A stretch of DNA of 46,101 nt from Candidatus Omnitrophota bacterium (GTDB lineage: Bacteria; Omnitrophota; Gorgyraeia; Zapsychrales; JANLHA01): positions 91,781 to 137,881 of the forward strand of contig JAHFFT010000001.1 of assembly GCA_023247795.1 (NCBI GenBank). The letters run 5' to 3'. Below are positions 23,327-32,333 of this stretch, piece after piece (the first letter of the stretch is position 1; the number at the start of each line of letters is the position of its first letter). The translations under genes were made by a program, and so were the position numbers. Under the pieces are notes generated by a model that searched no databases, had not been told where the DNA came from, and was given only the letters and a program-made list of their open reading frames with translations.

Positions 23327-26300
23327 CTGCTCAATTTAGAAATTTGCAAAGGAGAGCTCTTTTGTTGCGGATCTGCCAATCCTAAGATCGGGAAAGGGTT
23401 GGAGACGGGAACAAAATTGATGAAAACTGGAGATAAACCATCAAACCCTTGGATGATCATTTCATACGGCTGCTGTGGATCCATATCAAAATGAACAGCA
23501 GTACCTTGCCGTTTCACTTCAAAATTTTTAAGCGAAACCCCTCCAGTCGTGGCTGGCGAAATCTGTTGATCTGTCACAAGTAAAAGATGATCATCTCTAC
23601 CATCCCCATTCGATGCTGGTAACAAATTATTATCTGGTTGATCATCTGGTTTATCCTGATTTTTAGGGGCCGGAACAGGCGACTTTTTTTCTAAATCTTC
23701 CTTATCGCCGCCTTCTTTACCTTTCGGGGTTCCCACCGTTGGTAATTGTGGTTGTGAACCACTGGGTCCTTTTTCTTCTTTCTTCGGACTGACCGGATGA
23801 ACTGGAACTTTTCCGGTCGACAAAAAATCAACAATTGAAAAAATGTTAGGACTGGCCAGGGGCTTGGTCAAACTCTGCAAAGCAGTAATGTCCCCTTCAC
23901 TCAATAAAGATGGTTGAGGCAGAAAGTGCAAAGCAGTTTCAGTGATGACCGCGCGAAGAGCAAGGTTTGGCTTTGTGTCCTTCAATTGGACTTGCAGCCA
24001 TTTCCCTAACCCAACTTTCTCGATTGTCTTTTGAATCTCCTCTGGATTCAAACCCGCGCTTTGATCGCCATACTTTTCATAAATACCCACAAACAAAAGC
24101 TTACTCCCAACTTCCGGCTCCGATGCCAAATTTTTGACCAAATTAAGGGTGCTTATTAAAATGTCAATAAATCTCTTCTGATTCTCCAACGACCCGTCTC
24201 CTTCCAGCGGTACCCCATTGAATTTAAAAATATTCATGAGGGTTTCGCCTATCTCCCAATAATGGCTCTTAGCTGAGACCAACATATCTAGCATAAGCGC
24301 GACTGTATATGGTTTGGCAATGCCGGTTCTTTCAATGATCTCATTCCCTTGTGATGAAAAATCCAATAATATCCCAGCGGCCCGACGGGCAATCGGCGGA
24401 TTACGATCATGCAAAAAATCTTCCGGATGAAGTTCATAATAGGCTTTTTCCGCTTCATCCCTCAACCACTTGCCTTCTTTTGTCGTCGGCTCCAGGCGCA
24501 TAAAACGCTTCAGTTGCTCAACAGCCGTCGGGAACATCGCGGCATATTTGATTTGGTGCAAAATAAGAACACGGACATCAATGGACAGGCTCAAATCATT
24601 CAACATCTTTATAAAAAGCGTTTCCCCCTTCAACAACCGCTGTTCGGCAATGGTGTTGATTAACAGTGTGATGTCATTCAATTCCGCAATAGTCGCCAAA
24701 ATTCCTTTTTCGCTGATTTCTTGATAACTTTTCTTAAGCATTTGAATAAACTCGTCACCTTCTGGTCCCGTCATTTTCTTCAACTTTCTTGCGCAACTTT
24801 GCCTCAAATTCAACGGCAGATCCCCTTCAGCTAAAACATTAAGGATAAAACCATTTGTCATCTTTCCCGTGGCTTGCAACCGATCAATCACCCTTTGCGG
24901 ATCGCTCTTCATCAACGACAATAAAAGATCACTTCCCTTCTCACCCAAATCCGCAAGACCGTCGATGATATCCAACCCAACCGGCAATCCCAGCAAATCT
25001 TTCAATAATGGAATTGCGGCATTTCCTAATTCCGCCAGGTCGGACAGGATGATACCCCTCCATTCCTCCTGCTGCAGCAAATGAGCCATAAACCCATTAA
25101 CGTCTTCGACCATGGAAACCAAATCAGCGACGACCGACTTTCGCAACGCGTCATTTTTCAACAAAAAAATAAGCTGCGGATAAGCGGTTTCTTTAAGAAT
25201 CAACAGGCTCAATAAAGCTTCTTTCCGATACGTGCTGTTTTCCACCAAATACTGAATAAAAGGAAATGCGCTTTCACCATGACTAACCAAATCAATAACA
25301 AGAAAATGACGATACACACCATCCTCAAAAAGATATGGCAGGACCTTCTTCCAGGACGTCTCTGTGAGCGTAACCAAGCCAGCAATGATTTTACTGCGTA
25401 AAACCGGATCAGAAACCGCCTGCTGTAATACGGCGTAAGGCGGTTGGTCATGCTCAAGAATATCCTTAAGGACATCCCCACCCACACTTTCCAAACCAAG
25501 CAGATGAAGTAAACACGGATAAGCTTTGCTGCCAAATTGCAGAATTTCCTGGACTGTCACTTTTCCCTTGCCATAAAGATTAGCTACCACAGAAAACGCG
25601 TTTGGCCCTAAGCTGAGCAAACCAGATAGGATGTCATTTCCTAGAGGCTGCACCTCCATCCATTGCGAAAAGTAGGAAAGCACAATATCATTTTTTGCTG
25701 ATAGTAAGACACGTAAAACGGCAGGCCGAATACTATCTTCTTCCAATAGATACGCCAGCCAAACATCATCGCGTTTATCAATGAAATAAAGAATGATCCT
25801 TTCCAATGCCTGGGGGTCCTGGGCCGCTGAAACCAACGCCGGCTTTCCCATACGAGCCAATCTTTGGATAGCATTTCTTTGGGTGCTCTCGGATTGTGAC
25901 GTACCTACCAAATGCGCCAATTGGTTGACCGCGCCTCTCTGTTCCAGCACATCAACAGCTAAATCTCTAATGATTGCAGATTGCGATGTCGCGAGCCCTT
26001 CAAGCGCCTGCAACGATCCAGGCGAATCATGGAGCAAAAGTCCGAAGCTAAGTTCCTGAAGCCAATAGTTGTTGCTCTGAATAACAGCGACAATTTTCGC
26101 CAGCTGTTCTGGAGAAAGAGAGATTGATTTAAAATGTTTTAAAAGCACTAACGCCTGATAGCGAACCTTGAAATCATTGCTCGCTAAATCCTTGACGAAA
26201 ATTTCAATCGCATTTGCCTCACTCAGCTTTTCCTCCCAACTCTTGACTTCTTTCAAAGCAGAATTGATAGCGGAAAATCGATCGGGATATTGCTGCTTTA

Positions 26301-28455
26301 TCAACGATAGGGCGACTTCGTCGTCCAGGTCAAACATGAGAATAGGCATTTCCACTAAAACCTTTCCCAAAACCCCGAAATCCACCTCAAGAATTCTTGG
26401 AAAATCAATATCTTTGATGTCCTTTTGCGCGACCAAAAGTTTGATCGCGGTTGACCAACGGGCCAACTCGATCAAGCGAAGCTGTTCGGTCAATTCTTTC
26501 AGTTGCTGGCCAGGGTTAGATGTTCCATTCGTTTCATCCATAGCTACCCAAGATATGATCTTGGCTGCGCTCAATAGTTCAGCCACAGTCCGGCCGTTAA
26601 GACTTTTAAGAGCATCCTTGACTGCAGGATCATTAAAAACCTCAGCGATGTCCTTTTGCATTGTTTGATTGCGCAAACCTTCCATAATCATCAACGCTTC
26701 AACATTTGCCAAAACCGGTGGCTGGTTGGTTAAATAAAGAATTTTCAACAATTCAAGATCAGGCGAGGAAAAACCCTGGGCAAATTCCAAAAGCTCATCG
26801 ACATTTTCAACTGTCTTGAAAAAATCCTTCCTCATCCCCTCAATCAATGGACGCAATTCATAAGGGTGCGTTAAGGCCGCTTTCAAAATCGCTTGAACAG
26901 CATCCTTTTTTGCTTGCGAGTCATTGTTCAAAAGCCAGATGATTTGATTGAGATCTTCCACAGCCACTTTTCTATTGAATTCATCATCTTTGCCTAATTT
27001 CATCAATTGATTTTTAATCTCATCATCGACATTTTTAATAGTACGCCCATTGATCCGGAAAACTTGCACGGCCTCAACCTTGGGTCCTTGATCGTCCGCC
27101 GTCTCATCTTGGGAAGGCGTTGCCTGGCTGATCGTCGGCTGCAGCAAAATCCCGATAAACCCTGCCGAAACCACTGGCTTCAACAACGGTTGCCTTAATC
27201 GATTTTTTGCTCGCTCAAAAATACTCACCGCGATTCTCGAAACCGTAGCGCTCAACGAATAACCATTCTCATCCGGCGGATTGCTTCCTGCTGTCCTTTG
27301 CATCGCCCTGACCACCGCGACAAACCATCCGCCGACTTTCCCCTTCAGGCTTGACGGATTGCTGGTCCGACCAAGAGGAAAATTCATTAATCTTTCAATT
27401 CCACCCGAAAAATATTTGCGGGGCACCTGGGTCTGTTGGGCAAGGTCAAATTCTTCTTTAACAAAATTGAAAACCCCTTTTTGATAGGCCTTGACATATT
27501 GTTCGTAAATTTGCCCTTTGATCTGCTTGTCTGCCAGGTCAACACCTAGAATCTTGTTTCGATTGACATACGTTCGGGTGAGAACACTCGAGGTCAATGT
27601 CTCGCGATACCATTTGGCGAGGATCAGCGACTGAAAAATCTGACGCAACGGCGCGAAATTTTGCCCCTCGTTGACTTCCTTTTCAATCTGCGGCAAAACA
27701 ATTTCCCGCATCACCATCGTCGACAAATCACTGAAATCTTTATGCCCGTCCGATTTCAAAGACTGCTGATTCCCGGCTGATTTATTCTGATTTTTCTCTA
27801 TGGCAAGATAATCTTCGTCCATCATCACCTTCAACCGGCTCTCCACGACAAAGACCGAATCGCCATTTTCAAAAACCGTTGCTTTATCCGGCAAAATCCA
27901 TACCTTGTTAAAAGTGTTCACCGGAATATTGGTCGTGCCAAATCTTTCATACGCCTGCTGATAAACCTTTTGCCAAAAAACCTTTCCCAAGTCCCGTTCC
28001 GGGTATATTAAGGAAGCGGTGAACTGTTTCAAAATATAGTCCTGGGCCAAAAGATCACGACCCATCTCGGTCTGGCCTAAAGCCGATGGGATCACCCGGG
28101 TCTTCTCGTAAGGCGAAAGGTTCACCCACAAGTCATCCTGCGGGACCGTCAAGGAGGTAAGAAAATATTTGATCAGCCGTTCACTTTCCGCTTGCAGGTC
28201 CTTTGGCTTCAATGGGCTGTTACCGCTGTCAATGATGAAATCAAACCGAAACGGGTCCTCGGGATGAACGCGCATTCCTTTGAGCATGGTGGGAACAAAA
28301 ACCGGACTCTGCTGCAACATGGCCCCTGGCTGCGGGAGATTCAGCGCAGTCAGACTTTGGGCGTAAACAGCGACGGGAGACATCAACTGATGAAAAATGA
28401 ATGTGGCGACGAAAACGAAGGACAGGGACTTATGAACTCTCTTTAATGCTTTCAT
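23320..28455 (-). CDS. Large exported protein (1711 aa): conserved leader module, HEAT-like solenoid, Pro/Lys linker, conserved C-terminal tail
   Basis: ORF track; signal peptide MKALKRVHKSLSFVFVATFIFHQLMSPVAVYAQS; leader module; middle is leucine-rich alpha-helical repeats (e.g. NDFKVRYQALVLLKHFKSIS, SAIIRDLAVDVLEQRGAVNQLAHLVG, ESTQRNAIQRLARMGKPALVSA); tail TTGGVSLKNFEVKRQGTAVHFDMD...GLSPVFINFVPV. Confidence 0.92.
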   Translation of the reverse strand: MKALKRVHKSLSFVFVATFIFHQLMSPVAVYAQSLTALNLPQPGAMLQQSPVFVPTMLKGMRVHPEDPFRFDFIIDSGNSPLKPKDLQAESERLIKYFLTSLTVPQDDLWVNLSPYEKTRVIPSALGQTEMGRDLLAQDYILKQFTASLIYPERDLGKVFWQKVYQQAYERFGTTNIPVNTFNKVWILPDKATVFENGDSVFVVESRLKVMMDEDYLAIEKNQNKSAGNQQSLKSDGHKDFSDLSTMVMREIVLPQIEKEVNEGQNFAPLRQIFQSLILAKWYRETLTSSVLTRTYVNRNKILGVDLADKQIKGQIYEQYVKAYQKGVFNFVKEEFDLAQQTQVPRKYFSGGIERLMNFPLGRTSNPSSLKGKVGGWFVAVVRAMQRTAGSNPPDENGYSLSATVSRIAVSIFERAKNRLRQPLLKPVVSAGFIGILLQPTISQATPSQDETADDQGPKVEAVQVFRINGRTIKNVDDEIKNQLMKLGKDDEFNRKVAVEDLNQIIWLLNNDSQAKKDAVQAILKAALTHPYELRPLIEGMRKDFFKTVENVDELLEFAQGFSSPDLELLKILYLTNQPPVLANVEALMIMEGLRNQTMQKDIAEVFNDPAVKDALKSLNGRTVAELLSAAKIISWVAMDETNGTSNPGQQLKELTEQLRLIELARWSTAIKLLVAQKDIKDIDFPRILEVDFGVLGKVLVEMPILMFDLDDEVALSLIKQQYPDRFSAINSALKEVKSWEEKLSEANAIEIFVKDLASNDFKVRYQALVLLKHFKSISLSPEQLAKIVAVIQSNNYWLQELSFGLLLHDSPGSLQALEGLATSQSAIIRDLAVDVLEQRGAVNQLAHLVGTSQSESTQRNAIQRLARMGKPALVSAAQDPQALERIILYFIDKRDDVWLAYLLEEDSIRPAVLRVLLSAKNDIVLSYFSQWMEVQPLGNDILSGLLSLGPNAFSVVANLYGKGKVTVQEILQFGSKAYPCLLHLLGLESVGGDVLKDILEHDQPPYAVLQQAVSDPVLRSKIIAGLVTLTETSWKKVLPYLFEDGVYRHFLVIDLVSHGESAFPFIQYLVENSTYRKEALLSLLILKETAYPQLIFLLKNDALRKSVVADLVSMVEDVNGFMAHLLQQEEWRGIILSDLAELGNAAIPLLKDLLGLPVGLDIIDGLADLGEKGSDLLLSLMKSDPQRVIDRLQATGKMTNGFILNVLAEGDLPLNLRQSCARKLKKMTGPEGDEFIQMLKKSYQEISEKGILATIAELNDITLLINTIAEQRLLKGETLFIKMLNDLSLSIDVRVLILHQIKYAAMFPTAVEQLKRFMRLEPTTKEGKWLRDEAEKAYYELHPEDFLHDRNPPIARRAAGILLDFSSQGNEIIERTGIAKPYTVALMLDMLVSAKSHYWEIGETLMNIFKFNGVPLEGDGSLENQKRFIDILISTLNLVKNLASEPEVGSKLLFVGIYEKYGDQSAGLNPEEIQKTIEKVGLGKWLQVQLKDTKPNLALRAVITETALHFLPQPSLLSEGDITALQSLTKPLASPNIFSIVDFLSTGKVPVHPVSPKKEEKGPSGSQPQLPTVGTPKGKEGGDKEDLEKKSPVPAPKNQDKPDDQPDNNLLPASNGDGRDDHLLLVTDQQISPATTGGVSLKNFEVKRQGTAVHFDMDPQQPYEMIIQGFDGLSPVFINFVPVSNPFPILGLADPQQKSSPLQISKLSSY
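27400..28455 (-). other. Conserved N-terminal leader module, copy 2 (1711-aa protein)
   Basis: SPVFVPTMLKGMRVHPEDPFRFDFIIDSGN...LWVNLSPYEKTRVIPSALGQTEMGRDLLAQDYILKQFTASLIYPERDLGKVFW...FGTTNIPVNTFNKVWILPDKATVFENG...VPRKYFSGG. Confidence 0.93.
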
Positions 28456-28537
28456 GACTACTACATCTTGCGTAAAAGGATGGATAAAATATGAAGGAAA
28501 TACTAATGTCTAATCAAACCATTGTCAAGCGCCGTTT

Positions 28538-28570
28538 TAAAAAAAAACCCCGTAGGTCCACCTACGGGGT
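28538..28570 (-). terminator. Intrinsic terminator downstream of the YceI-like gene
   Basis: ACCCCGTAGGT-cc-ACCTACGGGGT perfect 11-bp stem; on the minus strand it is followed by a long T run (plus-strand aaaaaaaaa at 28539-28547). Confidence 0.8.
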
Positions 28571-28596
28571 GAACCTACGGGGTCGGACAATAAAAA

Positions 28597-29373
28597 TTAT
28601 TTGAAATACATCGTCGCTTTCACAGTCACATGATTACCGATCGCTTTGTGATTGCATTCCTTCATTAGAACATACGGCCGATCACCGAAATTGAAATCAG
28701 AAATGAGCAAACTGATGGGCTCCTGGGTTTCAATCTTCCAAGCATCATTGTTTTTTGTAACATTCAAAATTGCTGAAATCTTTTGCGATGTTCCATTAAG
28801 AATGACCTTGCCCACGGCCTTAAGCGGATGCTCTTGTCCGTCGCTAAACTCGGCCAAACTCTTGCCCTGCCCGTCAAAACTGTCGAAGACCACTTCCGAG
28901 GTCCCTAACTCCGGTTTCATGCTTTGAAAAAAAAGTTTCAAGATTCGATTGTTCCGCCCAGGGACTGCCGTATCCAGCGAATTGATGTCAATGATCACAC
29001 GGATCTTTTCAAAACCCTTATCGGTGTACTGGACAACACCAAAATAATTACGAAAGTACCCCATCACCTCCGCGGACTCATTTTTAATGGCTTTAAAAGA
29101 TATCTCACCGAGGTCTAAGATGAAAGCCGCGCTTCCGGCCAAAGGATCAACCGCTTTTGTGATATCTTCCTTTTTAATTTGGTAATAGGTCCGCGCGTCA
29201 TTGGTGTCATCCATTGGATAATCACCCGGCACATAGCTGGGATCGGTATTGATGTTGACAGGATCATTGTAAAAATATTCTGGAGCCGGGGTCGGGGTCT
29301 GGGCAAAAACCAGTGGGCCGACAGAAATGAGAAAAAAACTGCAAGCGATTGTTCTCAAGAAACGCGATTTCAT
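28597..29373 (-). CDS. YceI-like periplasmic/secreted protein
   Basis: Signal peptide MKSRFLRTIACSFFLISVGPLVFAQ; YceI-like layout (FILDLGEISFKAI...VMGYFRNYFG...RVIIDINSLDTAVPGRNNRILKLFF...LKAVGKVILNGTSQKISAILNV...ISLLISDFNFG). Confidence 0.75.
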   Translation of the reverse strand: MKSRFLRTIACSFFLISVGPLVFAQTPTPAPEYFYNDPVNINTDPSYVPGDYPMDDTNDARTYYQIKKEDITKAVDPLAGSAAFILDLGEISFKAIKNESAEVMGYFRNYFGVVQYTDKGFEKIRVIIDINSLDTAVPGRNNRILKLFFQSMKPELGTSEVVFDSFDGQGKSLAEFSDGQEHPLKAVGKVILNGTSQKISAILNVTKNNDAWKIETQEPISLLISDFNFGDRPYVLMKECNHKAIGNHVTVKATMYFK

Positions 29374-29475
29374 ATGTTCTCCTCTTTTATGATGTGGCTA
29401 CTTTGTCATTTTCTTAAAGACATATTAGCGCATCTCGTTCAACTTTTCAATGTGAAAGCATGACAAAAAAATCTT

Positions 29476-30555
29476 TCATTTGAAAATGCTGTTTGCGATC
29501 ACTCCCCAGAATAGGATCTGCGGGACAGTGATCACCGGCAGTAAAATGGCGGTCCGGCGGCCAATGTTCTGCCAAAGGATACCGATCTCCGTATAATCGG
29601 TCGCGACACCGGCCATCAAAAACACAAAACTGTTGCCCAGCGCCCCAGTCTGCCGAAAAATTTCAAAAGCCAGCGGTGCCGTCCCTTCCGAACAGACCTC
29701 GATGACCGTCGCGACTCCAAGGGTCACCAGCATCCCCAAAAAGGTTGGTCCCATGTAGTGTTGAAAAATCCCCGACGGCACATAAGCCCCGGCCAGGCTG
29801 GCCAAGGCCAGCCCGATGAGCGTCCACCAAAGGATCATATCAGCCAAACCCAACGCTCCGCGAAAAATCCCCGCCAAATCATTTTTAACCTGCTCAGTAC
29901 TGAGATGATAATTTCTAAAACGCTTCTTGATATCTTTACCTATTGAAAACGCCGCGTCATATTCCAAACTCTTTTTGTTCCTTTCAACAAAATGGTGATG
30001 TTCCATCCACTGAAAAACCATCCCCGTCGTCAAGGCAATCACAATGGCAACGAGAATGATATAGAGTGCCTTCACGACCCCAAAAAATCCAAGTAGCATA
30101 AGCGTCAACGGAAGATTGGCCCAAGGACTCGCGAGCAAAAACGCCACGACCGCCGAAGTTGACGCTCCCTTTTTGTACAGCTGCATCGACAGTGCCAAAA
30201 TCCCATGCGAGCAGGTGCTGGCAAAAAATCCTAACCCGACGGCATAGAGAATGGTTCGCTTTTTGTGTTGGGCCAAAACCTGTGAAATGTACTGCTGCGG
30301 AATGAAATGCTCGATCAAACCTCCGAGAAAAAGGCCCAGCAGGGCTGGCCTCCAGATGACCTTAAAATACATCAGCAAATTTTCCCGGAATGGAACCAGA
30401 ATGGGGACAACGTAAGACAGCGCGACTAAAAGCAATAAGACCAACGTTAAAATAAATATCTTGTTTTGATACCAGGGCTGCTCAACGGATTGACAACAGT
30501 CATGCTGAGCATGGTCTTGTTTATGCTGATGATCCACTGACATAAAATCTCCCAC
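29476..30555 (-). CDS. Permease of the SO_0444-like / DUF318 (ArsP-like) family, putative metal efflux; start likely MSVDHQHKQDHAQHDCC
   Basis: Multiple TM helices; LFLGGLIEHFIPQQYISQVLA, STCSHGILALSMQLYKKGASTSAVVAFLLASPWANLPLTLML, EVCSEGTAPLAFEIFRQTGALGNSFVFLMAGVATDYTEIGILW; His/Cys-rich N-terminus. Confidence 0.82.
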   Translation of the reverse strand: MGDFMSVDHQHKQDHAQHDCCQSVEQPWYQNKIFILTLVLLLLVALSYVVPILVPFRENLLMYFKVIWRPALLGLFLGGLIEHFIPQQYISQVLAQHKKRTILYAVGLGFFASTCSHGILALSMQLYKKGASTSAVVAFLLASPWANLPLTLMLLGFFGVVKALYIILVAIVIALTTGMVFQWMEHHHFVERNKKSLEYDAAFSIGKDIKKRFRNYHLSTEQVKNDLAGIFRGALGLADMILWWTLIGLALASLAGAYVPSGIFQHYMGPTFLGMLVTLGVATVIEVCSEGTAPLAFEIFRQTGALGNSFVFLMAGVATDYTEIGILWQNIGRRTAILLPVITVPQILFWGVIANSIFK

Positions 30556-30584
30556 CCATTCTCACCTCGCAGATCAGAATGGGG

Positions 30585-30815
30585 TTAGACAAGCAACTTT
30601 TTGCTGGGTTGATGTTTATCCAAGCCCTTCACCCGAAAAATCATCGGGTTGACCTCAGCGAGCATTCGCACAACTGCCGCACCCACGGGAGTTCCTTCGA
30701 GATCGATCTTTGCCCGCTCACAAACTTCTCCCCAAGTTTTGAACCGCTCCGATGATCCATGAAAGACCTCGACGGTCTTTTGGTTCGCTTCACAAAAATA
30801 ATCATAAAATGGCAT
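30585..30815 (-). CDS. Small FmdB-like protein lacking the usual zinc-ribbon cysteines
   Basis: MPFYDYFCEANQKTVEVFHGSSERFKTWGEVCERAKIDLEGTPVGAAVVRML; MPxYDYxC and TWGEVC...P pattern, no CxxC pairs. Confidence 0.5.
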   Translation of the reverse strand: MPFYDYFCEANQKTVEVFHGSSERFKTWGEVCERAKIDLEGTPVGAAVVRMLAEVNPMIFRVKGLDKHQPSKKLLV

Positions 30816-30827
30816 GACAGCTCTTCC

Positions 30828-32255
30828 TCATGACCTTTTCACATTCTTAGCACGGGCCTCGGCGGCCAGACGTCCCTGCAAATCCAAAACCTTTTGACTG
30901 ACCCCGACTTTATAAATGTGCGGATTTTCAAAACGTTTATGCTCGTCGGGAAGTAGGCCAAGCCGCTGCTGGGCAAAAGCGGCGATCTGTTCAACCGGCA
31001 TCTTTTTTTGCTTCAACTTGCCATCTTCCATGACCGCGAACTGGATCTCTTCCGTAGGCAAATTGGCCGTACGAACATTCCGCTCCCGATCCAAGGGATG
31101 ATAAATCATGTCCACTGTTTCCTCTTGTGTTAAAACAATGGCATCGGCGTAAAATTCTTTATTCTCATTGACCACACGAATGATCTTCTTAACCCCCGGC
31201 AGCGTCATTTTTTCCTTATTTTCAGAAAGCTTCAGTTTCGGTTTACCGTCGATCATTGACATTTTGTAGACCCCGTCCAAAGCTGCGTCCGGCTGGCCAG
31301 TGATGACCCGGGTCCCAACACCATACGCGTCAATACCTGCTCCCTGGTCCCGCAAACTGCGGATCACATATTCGTCCAATTGATTTGAGGCAATGATTTT
31401 AACGTCACCCAATCCCTCTTGGTCCAGCATCTTTCGCGCTTGTTTGCTCAAATAAGCCAAATCACCGCTATCAAGGCGAATCCCAAAAAGCTTCTTACCC
31501 TGCCGTTCCAACTCTTTAGCGACCGTGATCGCGTTCGGGACCCCGCTCTTAAGGGTATTGTAAGTATCGACCAACAAAATACAACGATCGGGATAATACT
31601 TCACGAAATGGCGGAAGGCAGTTAGCTCGTCGGGAAAACTCTGAATCCAGGAGTGCGCCTGAGTACCAACCGGTTTCAATCCAAAAGTAAAGGCACTCAA
31701 AACATTGGAGGTGCTGTTAAATCCACCGATGATGCAAGCGCGGCTGGCATGGACTCCCCCGAAACCTTGCGCCCGACGAAGACCAAAATCAGTAATCAAG
31801 CTATCTCCCGCTGATCGACGGACCCGCGAGGCCTTGGTCGCGATCAACGACTCAAAATTCAAAATATTCAGGACCATTGATTCAATGATCTGGGTTTCAA
31901 TGATGTTGCCTTCGACCCGCAAGACCGGCTCCAGCGGAAAAACCACTTCGCCCTCACGAACCGAAAAAATATTGCCCCGAAACCGAAACTTTTTAAGATA
32001 ACGAAGGAATTCGTCCTTAAATCCAACTTGTTTGAGATAAGCGCAATCTTCGTCTTCAAACTTCAACGACTGTAAAATGTCCAAAAGGTCCTGCAGTCCA
32101 GCAAATAAAATGTATCCCCCTTGGAAAGGATTGGTTCTGGAAAAATAATCAAAACCAGCGGTTATGTCCTTTCGCCCGTCGAGGAAATACCCCTGTGCCA
32201 TGGTCAGCTCATAAAAGTCCGTATAAAGGCCAAGATGTTGATTGAAGATGTTCAT
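30828..32255 (-). CDS. pncB: Nicotinate phosphoribosyltransferase
   Basis: GLYTDFYELTMAQGYF, FDYFSRTNPFQGGYILFAGLQDLLD, DFGLRRAQGFGGVHASRACIIGGFNSTSNVLSAFTFGLKPVGTQAHSWI, GIRLDSGDLAYLSKQARKMLD. Confidence 0.96.
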   Translation of the reverse strand: MNIFNQHLGLYTDFYELTMAQGYFLDGRKDITAGFDYFSRTNPFQGGYILFAGLQDLLDILQSLKFEDEDCAYLKQVGFKDEFLRYLKKFRFRGNIFSVREGEVVFPLEPVLRVEGNIIETQIIESMVLNILNFESLIATKASRVRRSAGDSLITDFGLRRAQGFGGVHASRACIIGGFNSTSNVLSAFTFGLKPVGTQAHSWIQSFPDELTAFRHFVKYYPDRCILLVDTYNTLKSGVPNAITVAKELERQGKKLFGIRLDSGDLAYLSKQARKMLDQEGLGDVKIIASNQLDEYVIRSLRDQGAGIDAYGVGTRVITGQPDAALDGVYKMSMIDGKPKLKLSENKEKMTLPGVKKIIRVVNENKEFYADAIVLTQEETVDMIYHPLDRERNVRTANLPTEEIQFAVMEDGKLKQKKMPVEQIAAFAQQRLGLLPDEHKRFENPHIYKVGVSQKVLDLQGRLAAEARAKNVKRS

Positions 32256-32289
32256 ATCGTTAGTCGACCCCGTGGGTTCGGCGTCAGTC

Positions 32290-32324
32290 GACCTCGTAGG
32301 TTCGTATTTTGAACCTACGAGGTC
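32290..32324. repeat. Intergenic hairpin GACCTCGTAGGTTC-gtatttt-GAACCTACGAGGTC
   Basis: Perfect 14-bp inverted repeat read directly, between the MEMO-like and pncB genes; related half-element at 32271-32282. Confidence 0.85.
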
Positions 32325-32333
32325 AAAATCCGA

